DNA of 64,000 bases from an uncultured bacterium (lineage in GTDB: Bacteria > Bacteroidota > Bacteroidia > Bacteroidales > Muribaculaceae). Position 1 is the stretch's first letter. Each line of letters opens with the position of its first letter. The notes beneath the pieces were generated by a model, which made no database searches, was not told the DNA's origin, and was given only the letters and a program-made list of their open reading frames with translations. The DNA lies in NCBI GenBank assembly GCA_905214735.1, contig CAJMNI010000005.1, positions 1 through 64,000 on the forward strand. Direction: 5' to 3'. This document shows, piece by piece, positions 62,940-64,000 of the stretch. A program made the position numbers and the translations under genes.

Positions 62940-63437
62940 TCAGTAAACGGGTATCTTTCTGTCAAGCGGGAGCACTTTGGCAAGCACCGCACGGGCCTGA
63001 TTGTGGGAAACTCCCTCGCGGATCACGGCAAGGATCGTGTTGCTACCGGGAATGGTTCCCAGAATTTCAGGCGAGTTGCTCATGTCGATATCGTAAGCGA
63101 TCCCGGCTGCATATCCGTTGCGGGTCTTGATCACGGCGATGTTGCCGGAGAATTCAAGAGAAATGAAACCGCTGGCATAGTTGGCATGGGCTTGGACCTG
63201 GCCGCTGGCGAGAAGTTTGTCGCGAAGCGAATTGCCGTCGGGCAGAATATACATGTAGGTGCCCCGGTCGGTCGGCACTTTTGTTGTCTTGAGCATTTTG
63301 AGGTCGCGGCTCAGGGTGGCCTGCGTCACGTCGAAACCATGTTTCTTCAGTTCGACGGCCAGCTCTTCCTGGCTTCCGATGCAGTTGTTCTTGATGAGTT
63401 CCACCATCAGCTCAACTCTTTGCTTCCTATTTTTCAT
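62940..63437 (-). CDS. argR: Arginine repressor
   Basis: ArgR is a hexameric, arginine-sensing repressor of arginine synthesis genes. The 165-residue protein has the N-terminal winged helix (LIKNNCIGSQEELAVELKK and TQATLSRDLKMLK) and the C-terminal arginine-binding domain with GYAAGIAYDID and ILGTIPGSNTILAVI. The tail runs on to PLDRKIPVY, slightly longer than in E. coli. The ArgC-like gene follows after about 95 bases on the same strand. Confidence 0.95.
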   Translation of the reverse strand: MKNRKQRVELMVELIKNNCIGSQEELAVELKKHGFDVTQATLSRDLKMLKTTKVPTDRGTYMYILPDGNSLRDKLLASGQVQAHANYASGFISLEFSGNIAVIKTRNGYAAGIAYDIDMSNSPEILGTIPGSNTILAVIREGVSHNQARAVLAKVLPLDRKIPVY

Positions 63438-63516
63438 GATGGTATTTTGATTTCGTTTATAAGTCTTTGTTAATTTTAGCTATCAGTTTCCCTGATTTGA
63501 GCAGGGATGAAGAGAG

Positions 63517-64000
63517 TCAGAAGGGGAGATCCGTGTCGCCGGGATTTTCTTCGTCTGCTTTTTCAAGGCGGTCGATCTCGGCCTTGATCTTGGCCGCTCT
63601 CTCATAGTTTTCCTCTCCGGCAGCCTTTTCCATCTCCTCATAAAGGTCGTCGAGACTGAGGAAACTCAGTTCGTCGTCTTCCTCCGGTTCAGGCCGGCGA
63701 TTTTTCTTAACCTTCCTGGTGGCTTTTATACCAATTTCGGGAGCTTTTGAGTCGTCGGGCTCGAAGCCGGCTTCGCTGAGCACCTTGGGAGTGGTATAAA
63801 TCGGGGCGCCGACGCGGATTGCGAGTGCGATTGCGTCGGATGAGCGGGAATCTACGATATGCGTCCGGCTGCCGTCGCTGAGCACCAGTTCGGCGGCGAA
63901 CACTCCGGAGTCGAGACGGTAGATCACGATTTCGCGCAGTGTGATTCCGAACTCGGAGAGAATGCTGGCCATAAGGTCGTGGGTGAGAGGCCTGGGCGTC
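63517..64000 (-). CDS. Bifunctional nuclease family (DUF151) protein with UVR motif, 5' end beyond the window
   Basis: The gene enters from the right edge; in the visible frame it reads TPRPLTHDLMASILSEFGI, a hallmark of the DUF151 bifunctional nuclease family. The conserved VDSRSSDAIALAIRVGAPIY follows. A linker leads to a UvrB/UvrC-type helical motif (DLYEEMEKAAGEENYERAA, KIKAEIDRLEK), and the protein ends in GDTDLPF, which resembles the SSB acidic tip. Enzyme activity in bacteria is poorly documented. The methionine at 63972 lies inside the domain and is not the true start. Confidence 0.85.
   Translation of the reverse strand, partial: TPRPLTHDLMASILSEFGITLREIVIYRLDSGVFAAELVLSDGSRTHIVDSRSSDAIALAIRVGAPIYTTPKVLSEAGFEPDDSKAPEIGIKATRKVKKNRRPEPEEDDELSFLSLDDLYEEMEKAAGEENYERAAKIKAEIDRLEKADEENPGDTDLPF

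Noticed and set aside
1..64000. tRNA, rRNA and insertion-sequence transposase genes
   Set aside because: I looked for them and found none that I could support; the only recombinase is the serine invertase at 46136-46741.

Overview
The window looks like chromosomal DNA from a Bacteroidales bacterium, probably a member of the Muribaculaceae (that family-level call is inference). The support is: many promoters of the Bacteroidota form TTTG-N19/20-TAnnTTTG; Bacteroidota-typical proteins (DUF5606, DUF3127, a YbbR protein beside YajC, an N-terminally extended NusB, type III glutamine synthetase, EF-G2, the GT3-like glycogen synthase / GT35 phosphorylase pair, a T9SS-type sorting tail, an Mpi-family invertase); and a fairly GC-rich core interrupted by AT-rich islands. 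No tRNA or rRNA gene was seen.

Layout. 0.4-2 kb: an AlbA/ATPase-type protein. 2-12.7 kb: purC, htpG, then a long minus-strand housekeeping operon nusB-yajC-ybbR-coaE-DUF5606-GH3, and rlmB. 12.7-14.7 kb: a DNA-glycosylase-like gene and an AAA ATPase preceded by three evenly spaced dyad repeats. 14.8-21.2 kb: the glycine cleavage operon gcvT-gcvH-gcvPA-gcvPB-lpdA, whose leader carries a 398-base structured repeat element. 21.3-28 kb: an MBL hydrolase, rsmG, a DUF3127 protein with an SSB-like tail, and the glycogen pair (synthase, phosphorylase). 28-39 kb: a porin-like protein, EF-G2, hemW, dapF-dapL (lysine/peptidoglycan precursor by the LL-DAP aminotransferase route), glnN, a dihydrouridine synthase, DUF486.

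39.6-48.4 kb is an AT-rich defence island. A fused PLD-nuclease/SF2-helicase protein is followed by an Eco57I-type DNA methyltransferase whose target-recognition region is duplicated in inverted orientation directly downstream. The two copies are bounded by perfect 25-base inverted repeats, and the outer repeat overlaps the stop codon of an Mpi-family serine invertase. I read this as a restriction-modification system whose specificity or activity is switched by DNA inversion. A 213-residue accessory protein and a 5'-truncated ATPase gene complete the island.

48.6-64 kb: a second copy (439 bases) of the structured element ahead of a flavodiiron protein gene, then dedA, a 1533-residue secreted Fn3/anchor-J protein, rpe, ligA, truA, speA, a tail-less SSB, an ArgC-like protein lacking its catalytic residues, argR, and a bifunctional-nuclease-family gene that runs off the right edge.

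The two items I consider most likely to be undescribed are the invertible methyltransferase cassette with its embedded invertase, and the roughly 400-base two-armed palindromic element. The two element copies show compensatory base changes, and both lie between a canonical promoter and its gene.
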